From Pirellulales bacterium (GTDB lineage Bacteria > Planctomycetota > Planctomycetia > Pirellulales > Thermoguttaceae): DNA of 7,947 nt. Positions 1-6,082 of the stretch are shown in pieces. The translations under genes and the position numbers were made by a program. Below the pieces are notes generated by a model. It searched no databases and was not told the origin of the DNA. It saw only the letters and a program-made list of their open reading frames with translations. Location: assembly GCA_030642635.1 (NCBI GenBank), contig DAOWNK010000145.1, forward strand, positions 1 through 7,947. The letters run 5' to 3'. The first letter of the stretch is position 1. Each line of letters begins with the position of its first letter.

Positions 1-180
1 ACCACTAACTGCCTATACCGCCGCTGTAAACGCGGCTCCAAAGAAATTGATGATACATACTTACAACGTTACGCTGCTAGCACCCGAAAGTCTACAGCAG
101 CAAAGCCGCCAGTGCTAGCAAACTTGTGTAGATACTAATGGGTTGCAATCCGTGGGCTTAGCTTATTTTATTATACACCA
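1..180. other. Flank downstream of recR, no firm gene
   Basis: No gene can be supported here. Plus-strand frame 1 stays open from the window edge to a TAA at 136-138 (45 codons). It could be the 3' end of a gene starting outside the window, but its third-position GC is clearly lower than in the neighbouring genes and I recognise no motif. A 9-bp inverted repeat pairs TGCTAGCAC (75-83) with GTGCTAGCA (112-120) across 28 nt. Neither it nor the short GCCGC/GCGGC hairpin near 20-36 is followed by a T-run in the direction of recR transcription, so no terminator for the recR operon is evident. Confidence 0.3.
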
Positions 181-780
181 TTAAAATTCCTGCCTGCCGG
201 TTATAGCATCGGCCAGGATTTCCTTGTTGGCGAATTCCAAAACACTTCCGGTCGTTATTCCGCGGGCGAGCCGGGTAATGCGAACGGGAAACTCGCCCAG
301 CAGATTGGAAATGTGCAGCGCCGTGCCGTCTCCCTCTACAGTCGGATTGGTCGCCATGATTATTTCCTTGAACGCCCCGCCGCGAACTCGCTCGATAAGT
401 GCTCCGATGGTAAGCTGATCGGCGTCGATCCCATCCAGCGGTGCAATCCTGCCGAGCAGCACGTGATACAACCCGGTGTATGAGCCGGATTGCTCCAGCG
501 ACATTAAGTCCCTGGGTTGCTCGACTACGCAGAGTATATCCTGCCGGCGGCGCGGATCGAGGCAAATCGCACACTGTTCCTCCTCGGCAAGGTTGTAACA
601 GGTTCGACAGTAACGCACGTTCTCCTTGACGGTGCGAATGGCGTCGGCCAGCAATAACGCTTCGTTGCGGTGCATGCGCAACACGTAATACGCCAACCGC
701 TCGGCCGATTTCTTGCCGATCCCGGGCAGCTTGGCGAACTCGTCGATAAGTGCAGTCACCGATTGGGTTAGTTCCGACAT
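181..780 (-). CDS. recR: Recombination protein RecR
   Basis: RecR acts with RecO (and RecF) to load RecA on gapped single-stranded DNA in recombinational repair. The 199-residue product has the family's usual length and domain order. A helix-hairpin-helix lies at about residues 18-30 (LPGIGKKSAERLA). A four-cysteine zinc finger uses C58, C61, C70 and C73. A Toprim domain spans about 81-173, with the VVEQPRDL and ATNPTVEGDGTA segments, and the C-terminus carries the usual ARGITTGSVLEFAN motif. The frame extends upstream of 780, but those residues are arginine-rich, show no RecR similarity and lie over ybaB. The ATG at 780 shares one base with the ybaB stop (TAATG), which indicates translational coupling. 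It is the last gene of the queA-dnaX-ybaB-recR operon. Confidence 0.97.
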   Translation of the reverse strand: MSELTQSVTALIDEFAKLPGIGKKSAERLAYYVLRMHRNEALLLADAIRTVKENVRYCRTCYNLAEEEQCAICLDPRRRQDILCVVEQPRDLMSLEQSGSYTGLYHVLLGRIAPLDGIDADQLTIGALIERVRGGAFKEIIMATNPTVEGDGTALHISNLLGEFPVRITRLARGITTGSVLEFANKEILADAITGRQEF

Positions 781-1151
781 TACACTTCTTCCGATTCCTC
801 GATTTGACCTGTAAACTTCGCCAACATCTCTTGCACGCCGGGTATCTCCATCCCGCCGGTCAGCTCCCTTACGGCGTCGGCATGGAGTTGTTTTCCCTTG
901 ACGATCGCCTGGTTCACGGCGGCGGTGACCAGGTCTTCGATCAACTCGCGGTCGCCTTGAGAAACTAACTGCTCGTCGATGTGACACCGCAGAACTTCCA
1001 TCAGCCCGTTTACCTCGACCTCGACCATCCCACCGCCGGCGGCGCCGGTAACGCGACGATCCTTGAGTTTCTCGCTAAGTTGCTGCATCTGCCCGCCGAT
1101 CTGCTGGGCCTGCTTGATTAACGTACCCAGGTTGGAAAGCTTTTCAAACAT
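780..1151 (-). CDS. ybaB: YbaB/EbfC nucleoid-associated protein
   Basis: This 123-residue protein belongs to the YbaB/EbfC family of small dimeric DNA-binding proteins, which associate with the nucleoid and are commonly encoded between dnaX and recR. The N-terminal third (MFEKLSNLGTLIKQAQQI onward) is a glutamine-rich amphipathic helix. A glycine-rich turn follows (AAGGGMVEVEVNG, about 37-49), which begins the beta core. The later segment DRELIEDLVTAAVNQAI (about 67-83) is the characteristic dimerisation helix, and GGMEIPG lies near the end. It starts 14 nt after the dnaX stop, with a weak purine stretch (AGAGAA) as the only possible ribosome site, and its stop overlaps the recR start by one base. 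Family and context agree. The exact cellular role in this lineage is not shown by the sequence. Confidence 0.95.
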   Translation of the reverse strand: MFEKLSNLGTLIKQAQQIGGQMQQLSEKLKDRRVTGAAGGGMVEVEVNGLMEVLRCHIDEQLVSQGDRELIEDLVTAAVNQAIVKGKQLHADAVRELTGGMEIPGVQEMLAKFTGQIEESEEV

Positions 1152-1165
1152 ATTTCTCTACTTTT

Positions 1166-2875
1166 CTATTTTTGTTTCGGTGGATCGTCGACGCGAATCG
1201 GCTGTGCGCCGAATAATTCGCCTGCACGATGCACCATCGGGTGGTTTGCTATCTCCGTCATCCGCTGATACGACGAGACGACCTTGGCCGGCGGGCGGTC
1301 CGGTTCGGGATCGTCGGAAGAATCCTGGCGAACCTTAAACTCGACACGAATCGGCCGGCCGGCCACCTCGGCCAACGCTCGCTCGAACCTGGCTGCCTGC
1401 TCGGGCCGTTCGCACGACGACTTTGCTAAAGTATACCGCTGTTTGAAGTAAACGACCAGACGATCCGGCTCGAAAATCGACACGTGATCGAAATCCTTTG
1501 CCTGCTCAACCACCATTCCAGACATTTTCGACAACGCCCGGTCCCAAATCTCCGCAGCGTTCCCGGATGTAATCTCGACGGCACCACCCGATTCCATAGT
1601 CGGAGAGGCGGCTAAAGATGGGGTGCCCGACAATTCAGGCTTTTTTTTTACAGCCCGAGCGCCGGTCGCCGGGCCGTGCGACGACTCCAGCCGGCCGCCA
1701 CTGCCCGATTGCAGCACGGCGATTAACTCAGGCAACTCGTCGAGGTCTTCCAGGTGGCATATCCGCATCAGCGCCAACTCGGCCAGAATGCGCCCCTGCG
1801 TACTGAAACGCATTCGTGAAAGCGTCTGATCGAGTATCTGCATGACGGCCAAAATGGTTTGAATCCCCAGCCGCTTGCCGGTCTCCTCAACTTCCTGCGC
1901 GCCCGAAGGCGAGGCGTACGTGAACGATTCGGCCGGGCAACCGGCCGCAGCGACCATGCAATCGCGAAAGTAGCCCAGTAGTTGCTCGATAAGCTGGGCT
2001 GCATCGACACCTTCGGAAACCGCTGCATTGAACTCGGCAAGCGCGGCGACGGCTTCCCGAGCGGCCAGGCGGCCGACCAGCGCCTCCATGCGCTCCTCAC
2101 CCGCGGTACCCAACATGCCGTGCACGTCGTTCAAGGTAATGCGTCCGGTGGCGAACGCCAAAAGCTGTTCCAACAACGACTGGCTGTCTCGCATCGAGCC
2201 GGCCGCCCGGCGCGCCAGAAACTCCAGGGCGTCGTCGTCCGCCTCGACACCTTCGCTTTCAACGATCTGCCGCAGCCGCTTGGCAATCGAGCCGGTCAGG
2301 ATGCCGGCGAAATCGAACCGCTGGCACCGCGAGAGGATCGTGATGGGAATCTTCGTCGGCTCGGTCGTGCAAAAGATAAACTTCACGTGCTCCGGCGGCT
2401 CCTCGAGAGTCTTCAACAATGCGTTGAACGCCTCGCGCGTGAGCATGTGAACTTCGTCGATAATGTAAATCTTGAACCGCGAACGGCTGGGACGCACGCC
2501 GACGTTCTGACGCAACTGGCGAATCTCGTCGATGCCGCGATTGCTGGCGCCGTCGCTCTCCAACACGTCGATATCTTCGCCGGAACTGATGCTCTGGCAG
2601 ATGTCGCACCGGTTGCAAGGCACGGCGGCCGGACCGTGCTCGCAGTTGAGCGCCTTGGCGAAAATTCGCGCGGCAGATGTCTCCCCAACACCCCTGGCGC
2701 CGGTAAACAAGTAGGCATGGCCCACACGATTCGTAGCAATCGCGTTGGAAAGCGCCTGGGCAACGTGCTGCTGGCCGATCAACTCGTCGAACACCTGCGG
2801 ACGATACCGGCGGGCGACGACCACGTACTGGTCGGCCGGCTGGGTTGTATCGGCGTTTTGTGATGAATTGGTCAT
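1166..2875 (-). CDS. dnaX: DNA polymerase III subunit gamma/tau (DnaX)
   Basis: DnaX is the ATPase motor subunit of the clamp loader that places the sliding clamp at primer ends. The 569-residue tau form shows the full AAA+ layout. Walker A is at 59-66, a zinc module uses C78, C87, C90 and C93, and Walker B is IYIIDEVHML (136-145). Sensor 1 lies near T170, the SRC motif with the arginine finger is at 182-184, and sensor 2 is GSMRDSQSLLEQ (226-237). Domain III extends to about 380. A linker follows, then a C-terminal domain of roughly 430-530. Two oddities stand out. The Walker A motif reads GARGVGETS, with Glu65 (GAG, 2681-2683) where the nucleotide-binding lysine is expected. A nine-A run in the linker (codons 409-412) could give a short gamma form. 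The start overlaps the queA stop by 4 nt (ATGA). Confidence 0.96.
   Translation of the reverse strand: MTNSSQNADTTQPADQYVVVARRYRPQVFDELIGQQHVAQALSNAIATNRVGHAYLFTGARGVGETSAARIFAKALNCEHGPAAVPCNRCDICQSISSGEDIDVLESDGASNRGIDEIRQLRQNVGVRPSRSRFKIYIIDEVHMLTREAFNALLKTLEEPPEHVKFIFCTTEPTKIPITILSRCQRFDFAGILTGSIAKRLRQIVESEGVEADDDALEFLARRAAGSMRDSQSLLEQLLAFATGRITLNDVHGMLGTAGEERMEALVGRLAAREAVAALAEFNAAVSEGVDAAQLIEQLLGYFRDCMVAAAGCPAESFTYASPSGAQEVEETGKRLGIQTILAVMQILDQTLSRMRFSTQGRILAELALMRICHLEDLDELPELIAVLQSGSGGRLESSHGPATGARAVKKKPELSGTPSLAASPTMESGGAVEITSGNAAEIWDRALSKMSGMVVEQAKDFDHVSIFEPDRLVVYFKQRYTLAKSSCERPEQAARFERALAEVAGRPIRVEFKVRQDSSDDPEPDRPPAKVVSSYQRMTEIANHPMVHRAGELFGAQPIRVDDPPKQK
1641..1649 (-). promoter_or_regulatory. 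Nine-A slippery run in dnaX (gamma/tau switch)
   Basis: The coding strand reads GTA AAA AAA AAG CCT GAA, giving nine consecutive A and the heptamer A AAA AAG known from the E. coli dnaX -1 frameshift. A -1 ribosomal slip, or one extra transcribed A, gives GCC TGA next, so translation stops after one added residue with a product of 413 residues. A +1 shift, or loss of one A, reaches TAG after nine codons, with a product of 420 residues. Both keep the AAA+ domain and domain III and remove the tau-specific tail. The site lies in the linker between them, as in known gamma-producing dnaX genes. No convincing internal Shine-Dalgarno site lies about 10 nt upstream. A modest GTCGGG/TCCGAC hairpin is possible downstream. 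Use of the site is inferred. Confidence 0.6.
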
Positions 2876-3921
2876 AAGATCAACATCGCGTCTCCGTAGC
2901 TGTAAAACCGATATTCCTCGCGCATCGCCTCTTCATACGCACGGTGTATCAACTCATCACCACCGAATGTATGAACCAGCACCAACAGCGTGGTGCGTGG
3001 CAGATGAAAATTCGTCAACATCGCGTCGATCGCCCGAAATTCGTACGGCGGGCGAATGAACAGATCGGTCCGGCCGGTAAACGGCTCCAACGTGCCGCCG
3101 CCGCCGGCGGCCGTCTCCAATAACCGAACCGCTGTGCTGCCCACTGCAATTACCCGACCACCACCACGGCGGCATTCGGCGATCTGCTCGACGCACTCCC
3201 GGCCGATCGAACCCCATTCGGCGTGCATCTTGTGCTCCGAGAGCGAATCAGCCGTTATCGGCTGAAAGGTGCCGTGGCCGACGTGCAGCGTCAGCCGGCA
3301 GACGGTTACACCCTGGTTTTCAAGCCGGTGCAACAACGGCTCGGTAAAATGCAGCCCGGCCGTGGGTGCGGCGATTGCCCCGGGACTCTCAGCAAACACC
3401 GTCTGGTAGCGATCCCGGTCCGACTCGATCATGTTGCCGCCGCGTATGTACGGCGGCAACGGCACGCGGCCTACCCGATCCAACAACTCGAACACCTCGG
3501 CCATCGGCTCCGGCTGCACCACCCACGCGCCATCCGGCTGTTTGGTTTGCAGGTGTAACAACGTATCTTCACGGCCTTCGGTGTCGGTAAGCGTGATCGT
3601 CTCGCCGGGGGTCAGCTTTCCGCGTGTTTTGCACAAAATTCGCCAAAAACCATTTCCTTCGGCCTCCAGAAACAGCCCTTCCCAGTGTCCACCGGTCTGC
3701 GTCCGCCGGCCGACCAGCCGGGCAGGTACTACTCGGGTATCGTTGAGCACCAGGCAGTCGTTCGGCTTGAGGAGCTCCGGCAGATCGCGTATGTGCTTGT
3801 GCTCCAAGGAGTTACGTTCACGATCTACCACCATTAGCCTGGCATCGACACGGCGCGGCGCCGGCGACTGGGCAATCAACTCCCGCGGCAATTCGTAATC
3901 GTATTGGGTCGGTTCGACCAT
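2872..3921 (-). CDS. queA: tRNA preQ1(34) ribosyltransferase-isomerase QueA
   Basis: QueA transfers and isomerises the ribose of S-adenosylmethionine onto 7-aminomethyl-7-deazaguanine at tRNA position 34, forming epoxyqueuosine in the queuosine pathway. The product has 349 residues, a normal length. Family signatures run throughout: the opening YDYELPRELIAQSPAPRR (7-24), NDTRVVPARL (60-69), PLPPYIR (154-160), the block from 172 to 193 including SPGAIAAPTAGLHFT, TLHVGHGTFQPI from 211, and a terminal YSYGDAMLIL. The ATG at 3921 fits the family start exactly. No Shine-Dalgarno sequence precedes it. Its stop overlaps the dnaX start by 4 nt, so it appears to be the first gene of the operon. queA is more often found beside tgt and yajC, and neither is in the window. 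Confidence 0.97.
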   Translation of the reverse strand: MVEPTQYDYELPRELIAQSPAPRRVDARLMVVDRERNSLEHKHIRDLPELLKPNDCLVLNDTRVVPARLVGRRTQTGGHWEGLFLEAEGNGFWRILCKTRGKLTPGETITLTDTEGREDTLLHLQTKQPDGAWVVQPEPMAEVFELLDRVGRVPLPPYIRGGNMIESDRDRYQTVFAESPGAIAAPTAGLHFTEPLLHRLENQGVTVCRLTLHVGHGTFQPITADSLSEHKMHAEWGSIGRECVEQIAECRRGGGRVIAVGSTAVRLLETAAGGGGTLEPFTGRTDLFIRPPYEFRAIDAMLTNFHLPRTTLLVLVHTFGGDELIHRAYEEAMREEYRFYSYGDAMLIL

Positions 3922-3976
3922 CGTCGCTTGCAGTTTTTGTTTGGATTGGTTGAGCTTTACTACCTGACAGCAAATA

Positions 3977-4006
3977 AGTATAAGCCCATATTGCCGACAA
4001 GTGCAG
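3977..4006 (-). promoter_or_regulatory. Possible queA operon promoter
   Basis: Reading leftward, TATACT (3977-3982) matches a sigma-70 -10 box in five of six bases. A poor -35 candidate, CTGCAC (4001-4006), lies 18 nt upstream. Transcription would begin near 3970, about 50 nt before queA. The weak -35 makes this tentative. Confidence 0.25.
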
Positions 4007-4016
4007 GGGGGAGCCG

Positions 4017-4091
4017 TTTAGCCGGCGTGCTTGCACGCCACGTTTGATACGTCGAACATTGCATACGCACCGGGCAAGCCCGGCCGCTACA
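4017..4091. repeat. Composite palindromic (REP/BIME-like) element
   Basis: Three hairpins lie in a row. The left one follows TTTAG and pairs GGCGTGC (4024-4030) with GCACGCC (4033-4039) around TT. The middle one pairs GTTTGA (4042-4047) with TCGAAC (4052-4057), with one G-T wobble. The right one pairs CCGGGC (4070-4075) with GCCCGG (4078-4083) around AA. On the minus strand the right unit begins TGTAGC and has a CTTG loop like the left, so the two units face each other in inverted orientation. The element fills most of the gap before the glycosyltransferase and ends about 13 nt before its start codon. The layout matches the element at 5941-6020, although the sequence differs. Confidence 0.6.
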
Positions 4092-4104
4092 CATCCCACT
4101 TTTA

Positions 4105-5223
4105 ATGAAACCACTCGACATCGCGCTTTGCATTACCGATCTGGACCTCGGCGGGGCCGAGCGGTGCATGGTTGAGTTGGCCTGCCGGCTCGACCGCAGA
4201 GAGTTCCGCCCGGTCGTCTACTGCCTGGCAGGACGCCCAGCGGCCGGCGACGATTCGTTGGTCCATATGCTGGAGTCGGCAGTGGTTGAGGTCCATTTTC
4301 TTGGTGCCAGAGGAAACCGACATGTTTTCAGAGTTGTGCGTCGCTTACAACAACTGCTGGCTTCCCAAAACCCGCAGCTTATCCAATCGTTCCTGTTTCA
4401 TGCCAACATTGTCAGTCGGATCGCCACACGTCGGGCAGGTGCACCAAAGGTCGTCTCTGGAATTCGTGTGGCGGAGCCTCGTCGATGGCATCTTGTGATT
4501 GATCGATTTACCGACCGGTTGGTCGACCGGCACGTCTGCGTGAGCCGCTCTGTCGCCCGATTCAGCGAAACCAGGGCGAAATTGTCCGCCGAGAAGCTCG
4601 TCGTGATCCCAAACGGCGTGGACATTGCAAGGTTCCCGGCGGAGCATCCTGCCGATTTAAGTCAGTTTGGGATCGGCGCCGACCGTCGCGTTGTGACATT
4701 CGTCGGGCGGTTGGACCGTCAGAAGGGTCTGCCGTGGCTGATCGAGACGGCCCCGGTATGGCTTGAGCGGCTGTCCGGCTGCGACTTACTCCTTGTAGGA
4801 AAGGGCGCCGAAGGGCCGAAACTTCGGCGGATGTGCCGTCGGCTGGGCATTGCAGATCGGGTCCACTTCGCCGGCCGGCGGCCGGACGTGCCGGAGATTC
4901 TTGCTGCGTCCGAGTTGCTGGTCCTCCCGTCCGCCTGGGAAGGGATGCCCAATGTAGTGCTGGAGGCGATGGCCACCGGATTGCCGGTGGTCGCCACGGC
5001 GGTCGAGGGCGTTTGCGAGTTGCTCGGCCCGGCGGCAGAAAGACAAACGGTCGGCCACGGCGATTCCCAAGCCCTTACAGACAAAATAGTTGCGCTGATT
5101 GAGGACAGTCGAACTGCTACCCAATTAGGTATGGAAAACCGACGCCGAGCCGAAGAAAATTTTGACATAACACGGATGGTCGCCACGTATCAGGACCTCT
5201 GGGAGTCGATCGTGATGGCTTAA
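4105..5223 (+). CDS. GT4-type glycosyltransferase (GT-B fold)
   Basis: The 372-residue product is a retaining GT-B glycosyltransferase of the GT4 type. Such enzymes transfer a sugar from an activated nucleotide donor, usually to a lipid-linked or polysaccharide acceptor. The N-terminal half has the acceptor-side glycine motif GGAER (16-20). The hinge contains IPNGVD (168-173). The C-terminal half has FVGRLDRQKG (199-208), LLLVGKGAE (228-236), and the E-x7-E donor-site motif with E279 and E287, followed by ATGLPVVAT. There is no signal peptide or clear membrane segment, so it probably works at the cytoplasmic face of the membrane. The ATG at 4105 starts exactly at the expected first beta strand and has no Shine-Dalgarno site. 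It stands alone between palindromic elements, so donor and acceptor cannot be predicted. Confidence 0.9.
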   Translation: MKPLDIALCITDLDLGGAERCMVELACRLDRREFRPVVYCLAGRPAAGDDSLVHMLESAVVEVHFLGARGNRHVFRVVRRLQQLLASQNPQLIQSFLFHANIVSRIATRRAGAPKVVSGIRVAEPRRWHLVIDRFTDRLVDRHVCVSRSVARFSETRAKLSAEKLVVIPNGVDIARFPAEHPADLSQFGIGADRRVVTFVGRLDRQKGLPWLIETAPVWLERLSGCDLLLVGKGAEGPKLRRMCRRLGIADRVHFAGRRPDVPEILAASELLVLPSAWEGMPNVVLEAMATGLPVVATAVEGVCELLGPAAERQTVGHGDSQALTDKIVALIEDSRTATQLGMENRRRAEENFDITRMVATYQDLWESIVMA

Positions 5224-5233
5224 CCACAAAAAC

Positions 5234-5315
5234 AAGTGGCACCGGCGTCTCGCCGGTGTGATGGAACTTGTGGATTGTTGTGTGGTACCGGCGAGACGTC
5301 GGTGCCACTTTTTTT
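5234..5315 (+). terminator. Long inverted repeat with T-run after the glycosyltransferase
   Basis: Arms at 5234-5257 and 5287-5310 pair over 24 bp, with 23 Watson-Crick pairs and one G-T wobble, around a 29-nt loop. Seven T follow (5309-5315). The repeat begins 10 nt after the glycosyltransferase stop, so it is well placed as its terminator. Each arm can also fold alone (ACCGGCG-TCT-CGCCGGT on the left, a near copy on the right). The minus strand also ends in a T-rich stretch, so termination could be bidirectional. It may equally be a dispersed repeat that has taken on this role. Confidence 0.7.
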
Positions 5316-5466
5316 CTCCAAATTTTTTTAGTCACCATTCAAACCGCCGATTGATGGAAGTCGTTTGGTAATCAGTAGCTACGTAAATCCACCTCGCCAG
5401 AGCCACAATTTCACACCAAAAAATCGGGTTGTACCTGTTTGACAAACCGGCTATTCTTGGAGGCTG
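5316..5466 (+). promoter_or_regulatory. mraZ upstream gap with weak promoter candidate
   Basis: No gene is evident between the terminator and the MraZ boxes. A possible sigma-70 promoter is TTGTAC (5429-5434), a 17-nt spacer and TATTCT (5452-5457), giving a start near 5464 immediately before the boxes. A perfect TTGACA at 5439-5444 has no -10 box at a suitable distance. The call rests on partial matches only. Confidence 0.3.
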
Positions 5467-5491
5467 GTGGGGCTTTGTGGTGAAACGTGGT
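5467..5491 (+). promoter_or_regulatory. MraZ operator: three GTGG(G/T) boxes
   Basis: GTGGG (5467-5471), GTGGT (5477-5481) and GTGGT (5487-5491) are separated by exactly 5 nt, giving a 10-bp period. A degenerate fourth box, TTGGA (5457-5461), lies in phase upstream. This matches the known MraZ target, repeats of GTGG(G/T) with 5-nt spacers upstream of mraZ. The third box ends only a few bases before the mraZ start codon, so MraZ bound here would sit between a promoter near 5429-5457 and its own coding sequence. Confidence 0.8.
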
Positions 5492-5498
5492 GAAAATG

Positions 5499-5945
5499 AT
5501 GCTCCTGACGGGTACATTCAACCGCTCGATCGACGAGAAACTTCGAGTGGCAATCCCCAAACGCCTGCGGGCAGCTATGGCATGCTCAGAGGGAGGAAGC
5601 ATTTACATAGCCCCGGGAACCGACCGCTCGTTGGCACTGTACACAGAGGAGGAATTTTCGCGGCTGGCCGAGCGTGTGGCCGAGTTTTCGCCCACCCGGC
5701 CCGACGTTCGTGCATTTGTGCGGCTATTTTACACACTTGCCGAACGTGTGGAGTTGGACGGGCAAGGTCGTGTCCGAATCCCACCCGCCTTGGCCGAGTT
5801 GGCCACACTGAAAAAGAAAGTGGTGCTGCTGGGTGTACAAAACCACCTGGAACTTTGGTCGTTGGACCGCTGGGAGGCATACCTGGCCGAAAAACAGTCA
5901 CATTACGACGAAATTGCCGAGACCGCATTTGGAGGTGCAATTTAG
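5499..5945 (+). CDS. mraZ: Transcriptional regulator MraZ
   Basis: MraZ is the DNA-binding regulator encoded at the head of the dcw cluster, where it binds its own upstream repeats and affects division and cell-wall genes. The 148-residue product contains two SpoVT/AbrB-like half-domains, each with the D-x3-R signature. The first is DEKLRVAIP (D12, R16) and the second is DGQGRVRIP (D87, R91). The first has leucine where the family usually has glycine. Length is normal. I chose ATG 5499 because MLLTGTFNRSIDEK aligns with the usual family start. ATG 5496 is equally possible, and GTG 5487 would overlap the third MraZ box. There is no good Shine-Dalgarno site: GGAGG at 5459-5463 is too far away. 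The stop codon TAG lies inside the TTTAG of the following palindromic element. Confidence 0.95.
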   Translation: MLLTGTFNRSIDEKLRVAIPKRLRAAMACSEGGSIYIAPGTDRSLALYTEEEFSRLAERVAEFSPTRPDVRAFVRLFYTLAERVELDGQGRVRIPPALAELATLKKKVVLLGVQNHLELWSLDRWEAYLAEKQSHYDEIAETAFGGAI

Positions 5946-6020
5946 CCCCGGGTGAATACACCCGGGGATACTGGAAAACGCTCATCGCGTTTGCCCGCCG
6001 TGTATTCACGGCGGGCTAAA
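5941..6020. repeat. Two inverted REP-like units (BIME-like element)
   Basis: This 80-bp element begins TTTAGCCC and ends GGGCTAAA, its inverse. The left unit has a perfect 9-bp stem, CCCCGGGTG (5946-5954) with CACCCGGGG (5959-5967), loop AATA. The right unit has a perfect 10-bp stem, GCCCGCCGTG (5993-6002) with CACGGCGGGC (6007-6016), loop TATT. It is the left unit inverted: on the minus strand it also reads TTTAGCCC, stem, AATA loop. The stems differ in sequence but pairing is kept on both sides, which is covariation-like. A middle hairpin pairs AAACGC (5976-5981) with GCGTTT (5987-5992). The element overlaps the mraZ stop codon. Confidence 0.75.
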
Positions 6021-6082
6021 TGGGGAAATTTAGAACTGCCAATACTTAACCGTCCAATAGTTCGCCTTGCGTGAGGACGAAT

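Noticed and set aside
140..160. T-arm-like GGTTGCAATCC suggesting a tRNA end
   Set aside because: The loop does not match TTCRA, and no acceptor, D or anticodon arms can be assembled around it.
781..987. Upstream extension of recR to an ATG at 987
   Set aside because: The added 69 residues are arginine-rich shadow translation of ybaB. The family start and the TAATG overlap both point to 780.
1982..2863. A 293-codon plus-strand open frame
   Set aside because: It lies entirely antisense to the conserved AAA+ core of dnaX and has no recognisable domain. It is a shadow frame in GC-rich coding DNA.
4017..5315. The glycosyltransferase gene as a mobile unit bounded by palindromic elements
   Set aside because: The two flanking elements belong to different sequence types, there are no target duplications or terminal repeats in common, and no transposase is present.
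5439..5444. Perfect TTGACA as the mraZ -35 box
   Set aside because: No acceptable -10 sequence lies 16-18 nt downstream, where the sequence is G-rich and leads into the MraZ boxes.
5429..6019. A 196-codon plus-strand open frame overlapping mraZ
   Set aside because: It is a shifted frame over mraZ, with no motif, and runs through the palindromic element. mraZ is clearly the real gene.
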